From NCBI GenBank assembly GCA_025163595.1, contig CP104100.1, forward strand, positions 1,488,001-1,552,000: DNA of 64,000 bases. The letters run 5' to 3'. A program made the position numbers and the translations under genes. Positions within the stretch are counted from its first letter, which is position 1; the number at the start of each line of letters is the position of its first letter. The notes beneath the pieces are model-generated. The model was not told the origin of the DNA, did not search any database, and saw only the letters and a list, made by a program, of their open reading frames with translations. The stretch comes from Phaeobacter sp. G2. Its GTDB lineage: Bacteria; Pseudomonadota; Alphaproteobacteria; Rhodobacterales; Rhodobacteraceae. Positions 1 through 8,396 of the stretch are shown here, in pieces.

Positions 1-15
1 GTAGCCCCACATTGA

Positions 16-288
16 TCAAGGCACGTTTGAGCAATGCTCAATCCATCTGTGAACCTCTGCGACCCGCAGCAGGGATCGATTTCCAGCCTTGTAGATCTTG
101 ATCGTTCCCTTCTTCTTTGCTCGATAGATCGTGTCGCGTGAAATGCCGAACCATTTTTGTACTTCGATCAGCGGGACATAGAGCGGAGAAAGTTCAGGTG
201 TTTCTTTAGCTGCTTCGCGGATCTCGGTTATGTCACATCTGTTAATTGAGCTTTCCTCTACCTTTGTTTCTTGGAAGTTACTCCCCAT
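16..288 (-). CDS. Helix-turn-helix, excisionase-family DNA-binding protein
   Basis: A 90-residue protein. Its C-terminal half (residues about 36 to 85) has the MerR/excisionase winged-helix pattern: a VPLIEVQKWFGISRDTIYR recognition segment, a KKKGTIKIYKAGNRSLLR wing and a terminal helix. Such proteins bend DNA to direct an integrase towards excision, or act as small regulators. The gene overlaps the preceding gene (278-721, same strand) by 11 bp, so the two are probably co-transcribed. Its position in an island with an integrase supports an excisionase or regulator role; which of the two is not decidable from sequence. Confidence 0.6.
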   Translation of the reverse strand: MGSNFQETKVEESSINRCDITEIREAAKETPELSPLYVPLIEVQKWFGISRDTIYRAKKKGTIKIYKAGNRSLLRVAEVHRWIEHCSNVP

Positions 289-721
289 GGTTGGCCCTCG
301 CTCTTGCTACCAGGAGAGAGATTAGATTCTGCGTGGGTGAGATGTCGGGGTCGAAATCTTCTTCCATATTCTTGGTCTCTGTCCTGAGAAGGAACTCCAA
401 TGTTTTTAGACTTGCGTGGTTGCCAGAAGCACGAAATCTTTGAATTTCCTCGAGAGATAGAGTTTTTAAAGTCCTTTGCTCTCTAGAGATAGGTTTGAGG
501 AGGTTATTGATCCTTTCGATTGAAACCGAAAATGCAAGATCGCTTCTCTTGTCCGCTGGCAGATCGAAGCACCTGTCTTCTATTTTTCCCTCTATTTGAC
601 TGTCGAGGAGGTCGATTTCAAATCCCAATTCTGGAAAGGGGAGGCAGTCAAGATATTCGATGTACTCTAGTTCTTTAGGGCAAGTTACCGCCGTTCTGCC
701 GGGAATGGATGTTGTAATCAT
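278..721 (-). CDS. Hypothetical protein, first gene of a two-gene unit with the HTH protein
   Basis: A 147-residue acidic soluble protein that I do not recognise. There is no signal peptide or membrane segment. The C-terminal half is rich in charged helical sequence (RTLKTLSLEEIQRFRASGNHASLKTLEFLLR-type composition). It overlaps the downstream HTH gene by 11 bp, so translational coupling is likely. Function unknown; island-specific accessory gene. Confidence 0.45.
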   Translation of the reverse strand: MITTSIPGRTAVTCPKELEYIEYLDCLPFPELGFEIDLLDSQIEGKIEDRCFDLPADKRSDLAFSVSIERINNLLKPISREQRTLKTLSLEEIQRFRASGNHASLKTLEFLLRTETKNMEEDFDPDISPTQNLISLLVARARANHGE

Positions 722-942
722 TTGGATCCTTTGCTTCCGTGATGTTTTAAGTTTCAGGCGCTGGCCTCGGAGTTAAGTCAAAGGCCAATAAAGGATCGTT
801 AGGTCAAAGCTTTCACCGTGGCAACTGGCGTGGAAAGTCGATGACGGCGTGAATTTGACATAGTTATCCGAAATGTTGATCCAGATTGATATGCGCTGTC
901 CTTGGGGAATTTAGTTGTTTTTATTTTCGCGACGATCCCTTT

Positions 943-1004
943 CAAGGATAGATCTATTTCTTTTCAAGAATAGCCAAGGATAGGATGGGAATAGGCAAGA
1001 ATAG
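943..1004 (+). repeat. Four helically phased CAAGRATAG motifs
   Basis: Copies of the 9-mer CAAG(A/G)ATAG start at 943, 965, 975 and 996. Spacings are 22, 10 and 21 bp, close to two, one and two turns of B-DNA, so all four face the same side of the helix. A degenerate fifth copy may follow at about 1005. This is typical of iterons for a replication initiator, arm-type integrase sites or a cooperative repressor. The binding protein is unknown; Rep (2135), the RHH protein (1612) and the HTH protein (16-288) are candidates. Confidence 0.6.
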
Positions 1005-1501
1005 CTAGGATTGGTGTGATTTGGTCAATTTCTGCCTTCATCATCGATGATAAATAAAAAATTCCTCCCATGGAAAAGTGGAGAGTGATGCGTTTGTGCA
1101 ACTGCTTGTTGCTGGGGTGGGCCGTTTCTTCAATATTGCCCAAATTGACAAGAGTGAAAGGAGTGAAGCAGTAGAAGGAGGAATCAGTTGTGAGCATTGG
1201 TGTTGTCACCTGATCCTGGACTGATGACTTTCAGGCTTTGTTGTTATCGGTTCGTAAAGAAGCGATCCTAGTAGGTGCCCTAAAAGAGATCTGGCCGCTT
1301 TGTAATAGGTCGGTAGAGTTTTCGCTACTGTGCGGTCTGACATCTTCATGACGTTAGAAGCGTAGTGCTACCTGAGCCAGTTCAAGGCCGGCGGAGCAAA
1401 CGTAGACGACGACACAGATTTCATGCAGCTGGTGGAAGCGAGATTGAATGAACTTGATCATGATATTTCTCCGAGCGATAGGTAGTGATTGAAGTAATGT
1501 G

Positions 1502-1546
1502 TGTATGATGTGTATAGTGCGTATAGTGCGTATAGTGCGTATAGTG
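1502..1546 (+). repeat. 9-bp tandem repeat array (YGTATAGTG) upstream of the RHH gene
   Basis: Four near-perfect tandem units, TGTATAGTG followed by three CGTATAGTG (1511-1546), preceded by a degenerate unit TGTATGATG (1502-1510). The array ends 65 bp upstream of the RHH gene. Short tandem sites before a ribbon-helix-helix gene are classic for autoregulated CopG/ParD-like operators; iterons are the alternative. Confidence 0.6.
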
Positions 1547-1611
1547 TGGCGTAAGTTGTGTCAACTACTGGTGTCTGTGCATGACTAAACTCTGAAAAAT
1601 GGGAGAGATAA

Positions 1612-1797
1612 GTGGAAAGACTAGGAAATGAACCGCCAAAGCGAGTTCAATTGCTTATTACTGAAGAGGAGTTGATGGATGTTGAAGAGTACCTTCATCA
1701 GAGAAGGATTTATGGGAAATCGAAAGCAATTCGAGAACTCATAAAAATTGGTTTAGCAACTGAGGAGAAGAATGGGAGATGGAAACGTACAGAGTGA
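1612..1797 (+). CDS. Small ribbon-helix-helix (CopG/Arc-like) DNA-binding protein
   Basis: A 61-residue protein beginning at GTG after a GGGAGAGA ribosome-binding site. It shows the RHH layout: a beta strand (RVQLLIT, residues about 12 to 18), helix A (EEELMDVEEYLHQRR), a turn (YGKS) and helix B (KAIRELIKIGLA). Such dimers bind short direct or inverted repeats, and a 9-bp tandem array lies 65 bp upstream, suggesting autoregulation. It sits between that array and the Rep gene, so copy-number or replication control of the element is plausible. Confidence 0.6.
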   Translation: MERLGNEPPKRVQLLITEEELMDVEEYLHQRRIYGKSKAIRELIKIGLATEEKNGRWKRTE

Positions 1798-2134
1798 AAA
1801 TTTTTCTTGGAGTGGAATTTTCGTACCTTAATGTGGAAATTTATTACTTTTCTACGGAGTAACGGGAGGAGCTCCTCAAAAGTCAGTTTGAACTAAAACC
1901 TTTGGCTTGTTTCGTGATGCCTTCTTTCCAGGGTGAAATCACCTAAGCTCCAGAATTTTTAATACCTGCGAAAATTGCTCGACCATATGACTCAAAGTGA
2001 TGAGTCAGAATGCTATATGAACACTGACTGGCTCTCGCTTGTAACATGATCGAGTGTCCGGTTTCACCATTGCCAATTTTTGGTCTTGCGGCTGAGTTCA
2101 CCAAATCTCGATCCAATAACTTTGGAGGCGAGGT

Positions 2135-3568
2135 ATGAGAATCTCGAGAGAGTGTCCGATTGGTGATGATCGTGGTAGTGCAAAAAAGAAGGTTCAAGGT
2201 GAGGAGGAGGCGGCCCGCACATTGCGTGGGCACGAGCTGATAGAAGGAGGTGTTAATCTCAGCAAGATTGGGACTGATGCTGTTTATACAGGGGGATTCA
2301 AATTTGCAGCTGGTTCACTAGATCACAGAGAACAGACACAAATTGTTATGGAAATGGGTGATCGAGTGGGGGTATCGCTACGCAGGAACGGGGGTGGAAA
2401 ATCTGCGCAGTTCTTACTTGGACTACCTGATGGTGAATATCTTGGGGTCGTTTATGATGCTCCTGCGCACAGCAAGCACCTTCCATCCAGCGCTATTGTT
2501 GACAGCAAGCAAGCTTCAGCAAACCTGCTCTATTATGTTGAAGCCGAGATGCCGAGTTCTTGTGGGCTCATAGCGTTAACTTTTCCGGCCTTAAGTTCAC
2601 GGGTTCAAGTCGAAGACATCAAAGAGAGCGTTGAGGCTGCTTTCACCCACTACAAATCTGTAAAGCACCGCTTCTCTAAATCTGGTTTTGGAGGTTTCCT
2701 TTATGCGCAGCTTGAAATGGCTTACTGCAAAGATGATGAAACGTTCTACCTACACTTCCATGTGTTTCTTGAAGCGCGAAACTATGATGCGAACAAGAGT
2801 AGTATTCATGAGGTTCTTAACGAAAACATGCCTTGGGTTGGCGGCCATTCTGGGGTTGAGCTAAAAAAAGTTGCTCCTCGGGATGCGATGCGGTTCATCA
2901 GCTACGGTACAAAGCCGAGCCAGACTGCGGTTACGATCGCTGCAGCAGGCCATGAGAGCACGTTTAGAGACTATTATGACGCAACTAGTGGAAAGCGGCT
3001 CACACGAACCGAGAATGGCTTGAAGGCCTGTTTAGCAACACTCAAAGCAACTGGGCGCCGGGCAAAGCTCCAAAGGTGTGACAGCACTGGTGACACGCAT
3101 GTTGTGCTAGTGGAGAAGGTGGGGGTGGGCACTTGCAAAACGCCTGCTACTGGGCAAACTCCGCATTCTAGCTCGGACAGAACCGAGCAGAGTGAGGCGC
3201 AAACCAATTCAAATGTTTACTGTGGAAGCAGTCCGGCTACCCCCGCGCCAGGAGGGCGGTTGCTGGCCTTTGGTTTCGTGCAAAACTTCAATGAACAACA
3301 ACTTCCTGAACTGTTATCTAGAGAAAAACGGGGGATGTTCTACAAGGCGAATGAAGAAGCGCGAGTGGCGTGGGAGCGAAACACAAAGGAGAAATTCGAC
3401 TTGGAAACTTTTCTTAGCCCTCTGGCTTTCGAAGTACTTGCAGCAATCAAAGCCTCTTTATTTAAGAGTTACACGGTAATATTCAGCCCCAAGGTTTATG
3501 ATGTCTTGAGACACATAGAGGCCAGCATCGCAGACAGAAGGCGAGAGTGGGCCGATAACTTGATGTGA
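2135..3568 (+). CDS. Rolling-circle replication initiator-like (HUH endonuclease) protein
   Basis: A 477-residue protein starting at ATG behind a strong GGAGGCGAGG site. The HUHUUU motif is present as HFHVFL (His207 and His209), the metal-binding motif II of RCR Rep proteins. Downstream, RFISYGTKP places Tyr257 as the candidate nicking tyrosine of motif III. The region after about residue 330 is a low-complexity linker followed by a helical tail of unknown role. Rep proteins nick a double-strand origin to start rolling-circle synthesis; in an integrative element they would support episomal replication after excision. The repeat-rich DNA upstream (943-1546) is a candidate origin or control region. 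The assignment rests on motifs only. Confidence 0.6.
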   Translation: MRISRECPIGDDRGSAKKKVQGEEEAARTLRGHELIEGGVNLSKIGTDAVYTGGFKFAAGSLDHREQTQIVMEMGDRVGVSLRRNGGGKSAQFLLGLPDGEYLGVVYDAPAHSKHLPSSAIVDSKQASANLLYYVEAEMPSSCGLIALTFPALSSRVQVEDIKESVEAAFTHYKSVKHRFSKSGFGGFLYAQLEMAYCKDDETFYLHFHVFLEARNYDANKSSIHEVLNENMPWVGGHSGVELKKVAPRDAMRFISYGTKPSQTAVTIAAAGHESTFRDYYDATSGKRLTRTENGLKACLATLKATGRRAKLQRCDSTGDTHVVLVEKVGVGTCKTPATGQTPHSSSDRTEQSEAQTNSNVYCGSSPATPAPGGRLLAFGFVQNFNEQQLPELLSREKRGMFYKANEEARVAWERNTKEKFDLETFLSPLAFEVLAAIKASLFKSYTVIFSPKVYDVLRHIEASIADRRREWADNLM

Positions 3569-3654
3569 TGGGTTTCTTGGGGATCACGCTCTGCCACAGC
3601 TGCGATCCGTCCGAGATGGTAGGACGTTTTCCGAGGAGAAATAGGACAGGCTGT

Positions 3655-3787
3655 GCCACCTGCGTCACCGTTGCACCGCCCATCTCAACCGACATGACAA
3701 TCTCGAGCTTGTCCTCGTCACGCCAGAATCGCCGCCGCTCCACCCCAAGTATTTCACCACGCTTCTGATCGAGGAAGCGCGCGGAAG
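3655..3787 (-). pseudogene. IS66-family orfA (TnpA) fragment
   Basis: Read leftwards, the frame encodes RGEILGVERRRFWRDEDK, then KLEIVMSVEMGGATVTQVAQ. This matches the conserved N-terminus of IS66 first-ORF proteins common in Rhodobacteraceae. After VAQ the frame runs into unrelated sequence and no TnpB or transposase follows, so this is a short dead remnant. The stretch 3569-3884 otherwise holds no gene. Confidence 0.6.
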
Positions 3788-3884
3788 GTCACGAGCGATG
3801 CTGAACAGGGGCAAGTGATGGCGGTTGAAAAAAGGAGTGGGTGTGGGATTGGTCAGGGTGCAGACAGCTGTTCCATAGGTGAGA

Positions 3885-5153
3885 TTAAGAAGCTAGCTCT
3901 TGGAACATGAAAGTGGCGAAGTTTTCTTCCTCTTGATCAAGGTCTTCGTTTTCCAGATTGAAGGCGTAACCCTTTAGTGTAATGCCATTTATTTCGCCAA
4001 TTATTGTAGGTCCGGATTTCTTTCTTGGACTGCTTTGGTAAATCAATATAGCTTTCTGCGTCCTGTAGCACAGTGCATAGGTAATAGCCTGATTTATATC
4101 CTCCCGATTGGGCTTGTCTTTATATTTAACTTCACCAACAATCTGTGTGCCATCAGGTGTCGATTGTAGAACTATGTCTGGCTGCGCGGGTGGATCCCTC
4201 TTGTCATCAAATAGAGATCTTTTACCTTCCTTGTTTCCATCCTGAACAGAAACACTGTTTGGCCGGTGTGCGCTCAAGATGCGCCGGAGATATTCTTCAA
4301 ATAGCACCTCAAAATTGATGATGAATGTATTCAGAATTATATCGCTCCCAACACTTTGGAGTGCAACGCTCTTGTTCGACAGAATAAGGGATGCGATATC
4401 GAGAGCACGGTAATAGTAACTCTTCGTGGCCGGCAGGCTTCTAGTTTCGATAGTCGCTTGGCAGACACACATATCTCTGCCGGTCATCTCCTTGACGATG
4501 TCAGGGAACCGCGCAAAAGCTTGATTGGCGACCTTGATCAGATGTCGAGCGCCTTCAGAACCTGGATCAAGGCGACTGAGAAGAATGCGAAGCGCACTCT
4601 TCAATGTTCTGTTGTGGGGAGTATTTGCCGTGTGTACGAACTTCTGCGCTCGCACCCTGTGGTATTCGCCCCGGCTCCAACATTTTAGAAGCGTTTCAGA
4701 GTAGAGCAACTTACCGCTCGGATATGATGTCTTTTCGATAACCGGGAGATATTCTTTGTGAAAACCATTCTCCTCTATGGTCTTAAGAGCATCAACAAGA
4801 TTGGCACCCAGAAACTCCAGTATGCTGTTCGAGCTTGCTTCGCTGGCAAGGTAGAGACGGTCGGTTCCGGAGAGCGCTGTCAACGAGCTGCGGGCGGTAT
4901 CGAGAACTCGGGCAAGGTTGCTCACTGGAAGCTTCGGCTCCACCTCTATCGATACTGACGGCGTCAGCGGGATCAGGCCAATATACGGGCCAGCGGAAAC
5001 GATTACCTTATCGTTCCGGAATTGCAGGAAAAGCAAACCCTTCTCTTCGACATGAGGGTAGATCTGAAGCTTGCCGTTCACCAGCAAGTCTGCGAGATCC
5101 AGCTCGGTAGATTTCCTTGAAGGTACGCTTCGTGTGATCACGATACCACTCAA
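3885..5153 (-). CDS. mcrC: McrC-like endonuclease subunit
   Basis: A 422-residue McrC-family protein, the nuclease partner of the McrB NTPase. The C-terminal third contains a PD-(D/E)xK core: AQPDIVL around residue 327, then VGEVKYK around 343, followed by a helix with DINQAITYALCY. The N-terminal half matches the McrC module that docks on the McrB hexamer. The start is probably TTG at 5153, 8 bp after the McrB stop, with no strong ribosome-binding site, so translational coupling to mcrB is likely. It is last in the methyltransferase-mcrB-mcrC operon. Confidence 0.85.
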   Translation of the reverse strand: MSGIVITRSVPSRKSTELDLADLLVNGKLQIYPHVEEKGLLFLQFRNDKVIVSAGPYIGLIPLTPSVSIEVEPKLPVSNLARVLDTARSSLTALSGTDRLYLASEASSNSILEFLGANLVDALKTIEENGFHKEYLPVIEKTSYPSGKLLYSETLLKCWSRGEYHRVRAQKFVHTANTPHNRTLKSALRILLSRLDPGSEGARHLIKVANQAFARFPDIVKEMTGRDMCVCQATIETRSLPATKSYYYRALDIASLILSNKSVALQSVGSDIILNTFIINFEVLFEEYLRRILSAHRPNSVSVQDGNKEGKRSLFDDKRDPPAQPDIVLQSTPDGTQIVGEVKYKDKPNREDINQAITYALCYRTQKAILIYQSSPRKKSGPTIIGEINGITLKGYAFNLENEDLDQEEENFATFMFQELAS

Positions 5154-5161
5154 TGTTACGC

Positions 5162-6586
5162 CTATTGATTTGCGTCGAAGGTGGCGGCTTCACCTTCCGT
5201 TGCATCAGTATTTCCATTTAGAGCTTCCAGGCAATCTGCGGTCAGATTTTCAACTGCTTTGAATGACACTTCATCGAAACGGAACCTCTTGAAAACGATG
5301 TGCCTGAGCTGCGTCCGCCAAAGCCGATCGAGGGAAGCCGTGTCTCGAATAGTCCGAAAGAGCGCGTGACCTATGCTGATGTGACGCTGTAGATCGTTGA
5401 AATACTTGATTATGGGTCCAAGTTGAGCACCCGTCATTCCATTATCTGTTAAAAACTGACGAAGCTTATTGCTGTCGGGATCGAGCGTAACCTTCGCCCA
5501 CCGCCGTTCCATAGCCGCGTCGATTTCATCTACGGAGCGATCCTCGGGGTTCATCGTTGCCAGGAGGATGAGGTTCTTCGGGATGTTTGCATGCCGACCA
5601 GACGGCAAGCTGAAGTCCTGGCCGCGCAACGTGCCTTCCATATATGTCATCGCTTCACCCATCACCCTCGCAGGGTCGGTACGGCTGAACTCGTCGATGA
5701 TCAGGACTACGGGTCCATCATGCGACCTCGCAAGCGTACACATTTGCAAAAGATGCTTGTCGCGAATAGTAAAGCCCATTTCGCCGTTCGGGACATAACC
5801 TTCAACAAAGTCTTCGTACTGGTACGATGGGTGGAACTGAACTTCGCGAATGAATTCTTGTCGGCCGTCGACGAAACGGAGCGCGATCTGTTTGGCATAC
5901 CAAGTCTTCCCGGTCCCAGGGACACCTTGCAACAAGACGCCGCCAACACCATCGTCCTCAATAAGTGTTTTCACCTCCTGAAAGATCAGATCGTCCTCAC
6001 TGATTTCAGGCTCAGTTTTTTTGTTATCGGACGAGATGACTTTCGCTTCCTCGCCAGATTGTCTTTCAATCAACTCGATATCACCGATACCGGGAATGGC
6101 GGCTTCTAATGCCGGTCTGACTTCTGGTAGAAGTTGGAAAATCACTGCGCCGATTGTCTTAAATTCATTCCCGGATAGTATTTGAACGACTTGAGATGAG
6201 TAGTTATTGAGACCCACGATCGCAGCTCTCGAAAGAGATCGAGCATAGGTTTCAGGAGACGTTTCGAGGAGTTCGTGTTTCTCAATCGCTCGAGGCAAGA
6301 GTATCACGTCACTCAGTGTGATCTCAAAACTCTTGGTGTTGACCGGATCTCTTTCTTTATTCGCGCATACGGCGTACGCACGTATGCCTTGCTCCCAGTC
6401 CGTGCGTTGGCCCTTATTGTTGTCACTACCTAGCCATAGCCACACCTGAGAACCCACATCAAAATCAGCTGGGACCTGGGCGCAGGTGATTTCGATATAG
6501 TCGCCATAGGACCCTGCAGGCGCTCCTGCCAGGTTTCTCGAAAGTTCGGCACTACTCGGGCCAAGACGTACTATCGCAGGTTCCAT
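5162..6586 (-). CDS. mcrB: McrB-like AAA+ GTPase restriction subunit
   Basis: A 474-residue AAA+ protein. Walker A is GVPGTGKT, Walker B is VVLIIDEFSR, and the McrB-type MNxxDRS signature appears as MNPEDRS, followed by the ERRW segment. The N-terminal ~150 residues are not the E. coli DUF3578 reader. They resemble a small beta-barrel of the EVE type (YGDYIEITCAQVP...VWLWLG), which in related enzymes flips and recognises modified bases; that match is tentative. McrB hexamers translocate DNA and activate McrC. The gene sits 36 bp downstream of a C5 methyltransferase, suggesting a methylation-linked restriction system rather than a stand-alone type IV enzyme. Confidence 0.85.
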   Translation of the reverse strand: MEPAIVRLGPSSAELSRNLAGAPAGSYGDYIEITCAQVPADFDVGSQVWLWLGSDNNKGQRTDWEQGIRAYAVCANKERDPVNTKSFEITLSDVILLPRAIEKHELLETSPETYARSLSRAAIVGLNNYSSQVVQILSGNEFKTIGAVIFQLLPEVRPALEAAIPGIGDIELIERQSGEEAKVISSDNKKTEPEISEDDLIFQEVKTLIEDDGVGGVLLQGVPGTGKTWYAKQIALRFVDGRQEFIREVQFHPSYQYEDFVEGYVPNGEMGFTIRDKHLLQMCTLARSHDGPVVLIIDEFSRTDPARVMGEAMTYMEGTLRGQDFSLPSGRHANIPKNLILLATMNPEDRSVDEIDAAMERRWAKVTLDPDSNKLRQFLTDNGMTGAQLGPIIKYFNDLQRHISIGHALFRTIRDTASLDRLWRTQLRHIVFKRFRFDEVSFKAVENLTADCLEALNGNTDATEGEAATFDANQ

Positions 6587-6622
6587 ACAGGCCTTTTCCT
6601 TCAGAGTGTTCGTTTCCTACAA

Positions 6623-7987
6623 TCACTCAGCAGCGATCTTTGAAACCATTCTTTCGAGCGCGTGTCGCATTGGCGAGAACAGGGTGCGACCAACGGAGTC
6701 TGCTCGTCGAATAATTCCAGCAGCGGCGTTGGCCGTCAGAAAATATCGATCATCTGGACACACGTCATCCAGCGCATCGACGAAGCGGGAACCGATAATC
6801 TCTGAAGGTGCCTGGGATGCTTTGCCTTCAACTATATGGTCCCCCCAAGCGCAACCACCGGATTTCCAGCGGTAAGAAAAACCTTCTTCTTCTACATCAT
6901 GAAGAATCTCATTCACGTTGAAAAACTGTGAATGGTTTTCTAAGTCCGGAGCCCGTGCCAGTACATCGCTCTCAAAGCAGTTCCGACGTCTTCCGGGATA
7001 TTTCTTCTGAATAACAGAAGAAATGCGCTTGGCAATCCAATCAACAACGGGCACCGCTACCGCATTACCAACTGCTTTATAGCGGTCAGAATCAAGACCG
7101 CGGAGAGGCGTGGCATAATCATCGAGAGGCATCGACCACCCGGCTGGAAAGCCCTGAAGCCGCTCACTCTCGGTAGGTGTGGGTCGACGAACACGATCAG
7201 AATAGGAAATGTATGATCGAGCCCAGTCATTTCCTGTATGTCGGCCTGAGGTTGCAGCGACACAATACGCTGTTTCGGGGACAATAGCTCCGGTTTTGTG
7301 AACCGTGGGAGTGATAAACCCTAAGCGTTCCCGCGGTGTTTTTGCACCAACCTCACCTTCATACAGAGATTCAATCGCTCTTCTGTAATCACCCTTCCAG
7401 GCGCAGATAAACACGCGCGATCTGGATTGGGGGGCGCCGAAATAGCGAGCATTGAGGACGCGCCACGAAACCGCGTAGTCCCGTCGCATCAGCTCTTTCA
7501 GGATGATTGCAAAATCTTGACCTTTGTGGGAGTTGAGGAGGCCAACTACATTCTCAAGTAAGATGACTTTCGGTTGGGCGACTTCTACCAATGCCATGAG
7601 CTCATAGAAAAGGCTCGTCTGCTTCCCTCTCAGCCCGGTTCTCCCGTGATTGCCCCGTGCAAGTGAAACATCTTGGCATGGAAATCCGGCAGTCCACACA
7701 TCTGCTTTTGGAATGTCATTTGGCTGCAATAACTTGATATCGGACTTCAATTCAGCGTTCGGCCAATGTCGTGATAACACTGATCGACAGAATGGATCGA
7801 GTTCGCACTGAAACTTGACCTCAGCTCCGGCGAGTTCAAAAGCACGATCAAACCCACCGATACCGGCAAATAGAGAATTGACCGATAATCTTGTCTTGCG
7901 GGAAGTCGTGCTCTGACTTTTTTCGGTCTTGTCGACAGATGGATGAACCGGTTCAGGATTTAATCCGAGGTGCAATGTTTTGTTCAT
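6623..7987 (-). CDS. DNA (cytosine-5) methyltransferase
   Basis: A 454-residue C5 methyltransferase. Motif I is NSLFAGIGGFDRA (about residue 38), motif IV GFPCQDVS carries the catalytic Cys, motif VI is LENVVGL, motif VIII is QSRSRVF, and motif X is VGNAVAVPV (about 310). It transfers a methyl group from SAM to cytosine C5 within a recognition site. After motif X there is a ~120-residue C-terminal extension of unknown role, ending near FSPMRHALERMV. It is the first gene of an operon with mcrB and mcrC, an order seen in LlaJI-like systems where McrB/McrC-like proteins restrict DNA lacking the cognate methylation. No separate type II endonuclease is visible. Confidence 0.9.
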   Translation of the reverse strand: MNKTLHLGLNPEPVHPSVDKTEKSQSTTSRKTRLSVNSLFAGIGGFDRAFELAGAEVKFQCELDPFCRSVLSRHWPNAELKSDIKLLQPNDIPKADVWTAGFPCQDVSLARGNHGRTGLRGKQTSLFYELMALVEVAQPKVILLENVVGLLNSHKGQDFAIILKELMRRDYAVSWRVLNARYFGAPQSRSRVFICAWKGDYRRAIESLYEGEVGAKTPRERLGFITPTVHKTGAIVPETAYCVAATSGRHTGNDWARSYISYSDRVRRPTPTESERLQGFPAGWSMPLDDYATPLRGLDSDRYKAVGNAVAVPVVDWIAKRISSVIQKKYPGRRRNCFESDVLARAPDLENHSQFFNVNEILHDVEEEGFSYRWKSGGCAWGDHIVEGKASQAPSEIIGSRFVDALDDVCPDDRYFLTANAAAGIIRRADSVGRTLFSPMRHALERMVSKIAAE

Positions 7988-8396
7988 CTCTACCTGTCTC
8001 CACGGCCGTTATACTGACGCTCATCGATTGCTATCTCTTCAATAGCACCTAAACAGGAACAGCCGGCAGCCTATTTCTTGTTTTGTTCTCACAAAATCTA
8101 GCGGTTTCGTACCCATTTTGCAACACGATTCCTGAGCTTCAGTGGCGCGGCGAGGTCTTGCTCGCCTGCGCAGTCATCACGATGGGAAGGTGGGCGTCGC
8201 TATGTCCACATAGCGTGAGTTCGATCGCCATAGCTCTTTGCGGCTGCGGCGAATGTCCGGACTGGTGAACCCGCGTGCGGGATCGGAAGCAGAGGCGAAC
8301 GGCAGGAATGGGCCGTTCACGTTCTGCTGAAGATCTGGCACGTCTGGCATTGGTAGGTTCGTCCCAAAATGTAGTGAACGTCATAGAGGGAGAGTG
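7988..8396. other. Intergenic region, no supported gene
   Basis: About 409 bp between the methyltransferase start and the 3' end of the resolvase gene. It should contain the promoter of the leftward restriction operon. A leftward frame at 8139-8384 is open but Arg/Pro-rich with no recognisable domain, and I do not regard it as a gene. Confidence 0.5.

Larger units (their letters stand above)
722..1611. other. Non-coding region with two repeat arrays (putative regulatory/replication region)
   Basis: About 890 bp without a convincing gene, AT-rich, lying between the leftward excisionase-like unit and the rightward RHH/Rep genes. It holds a phased array of CAAGRATAG motifs (943-1004) and a 9-bp tandem repeat (1502-1546). 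A region like this between divergent excision and replication genes would suit an origin, operator or integrase-binding site. That is inference. Confidence 0.5.

Noticed and set aside
8139..8384. Leftward open frame of 81 codons between the methyltransferase and resolvase genes
   Set aside because: Arg/Pro-rich composition, no domain, no ribosome-binding site; likely a chance frame.
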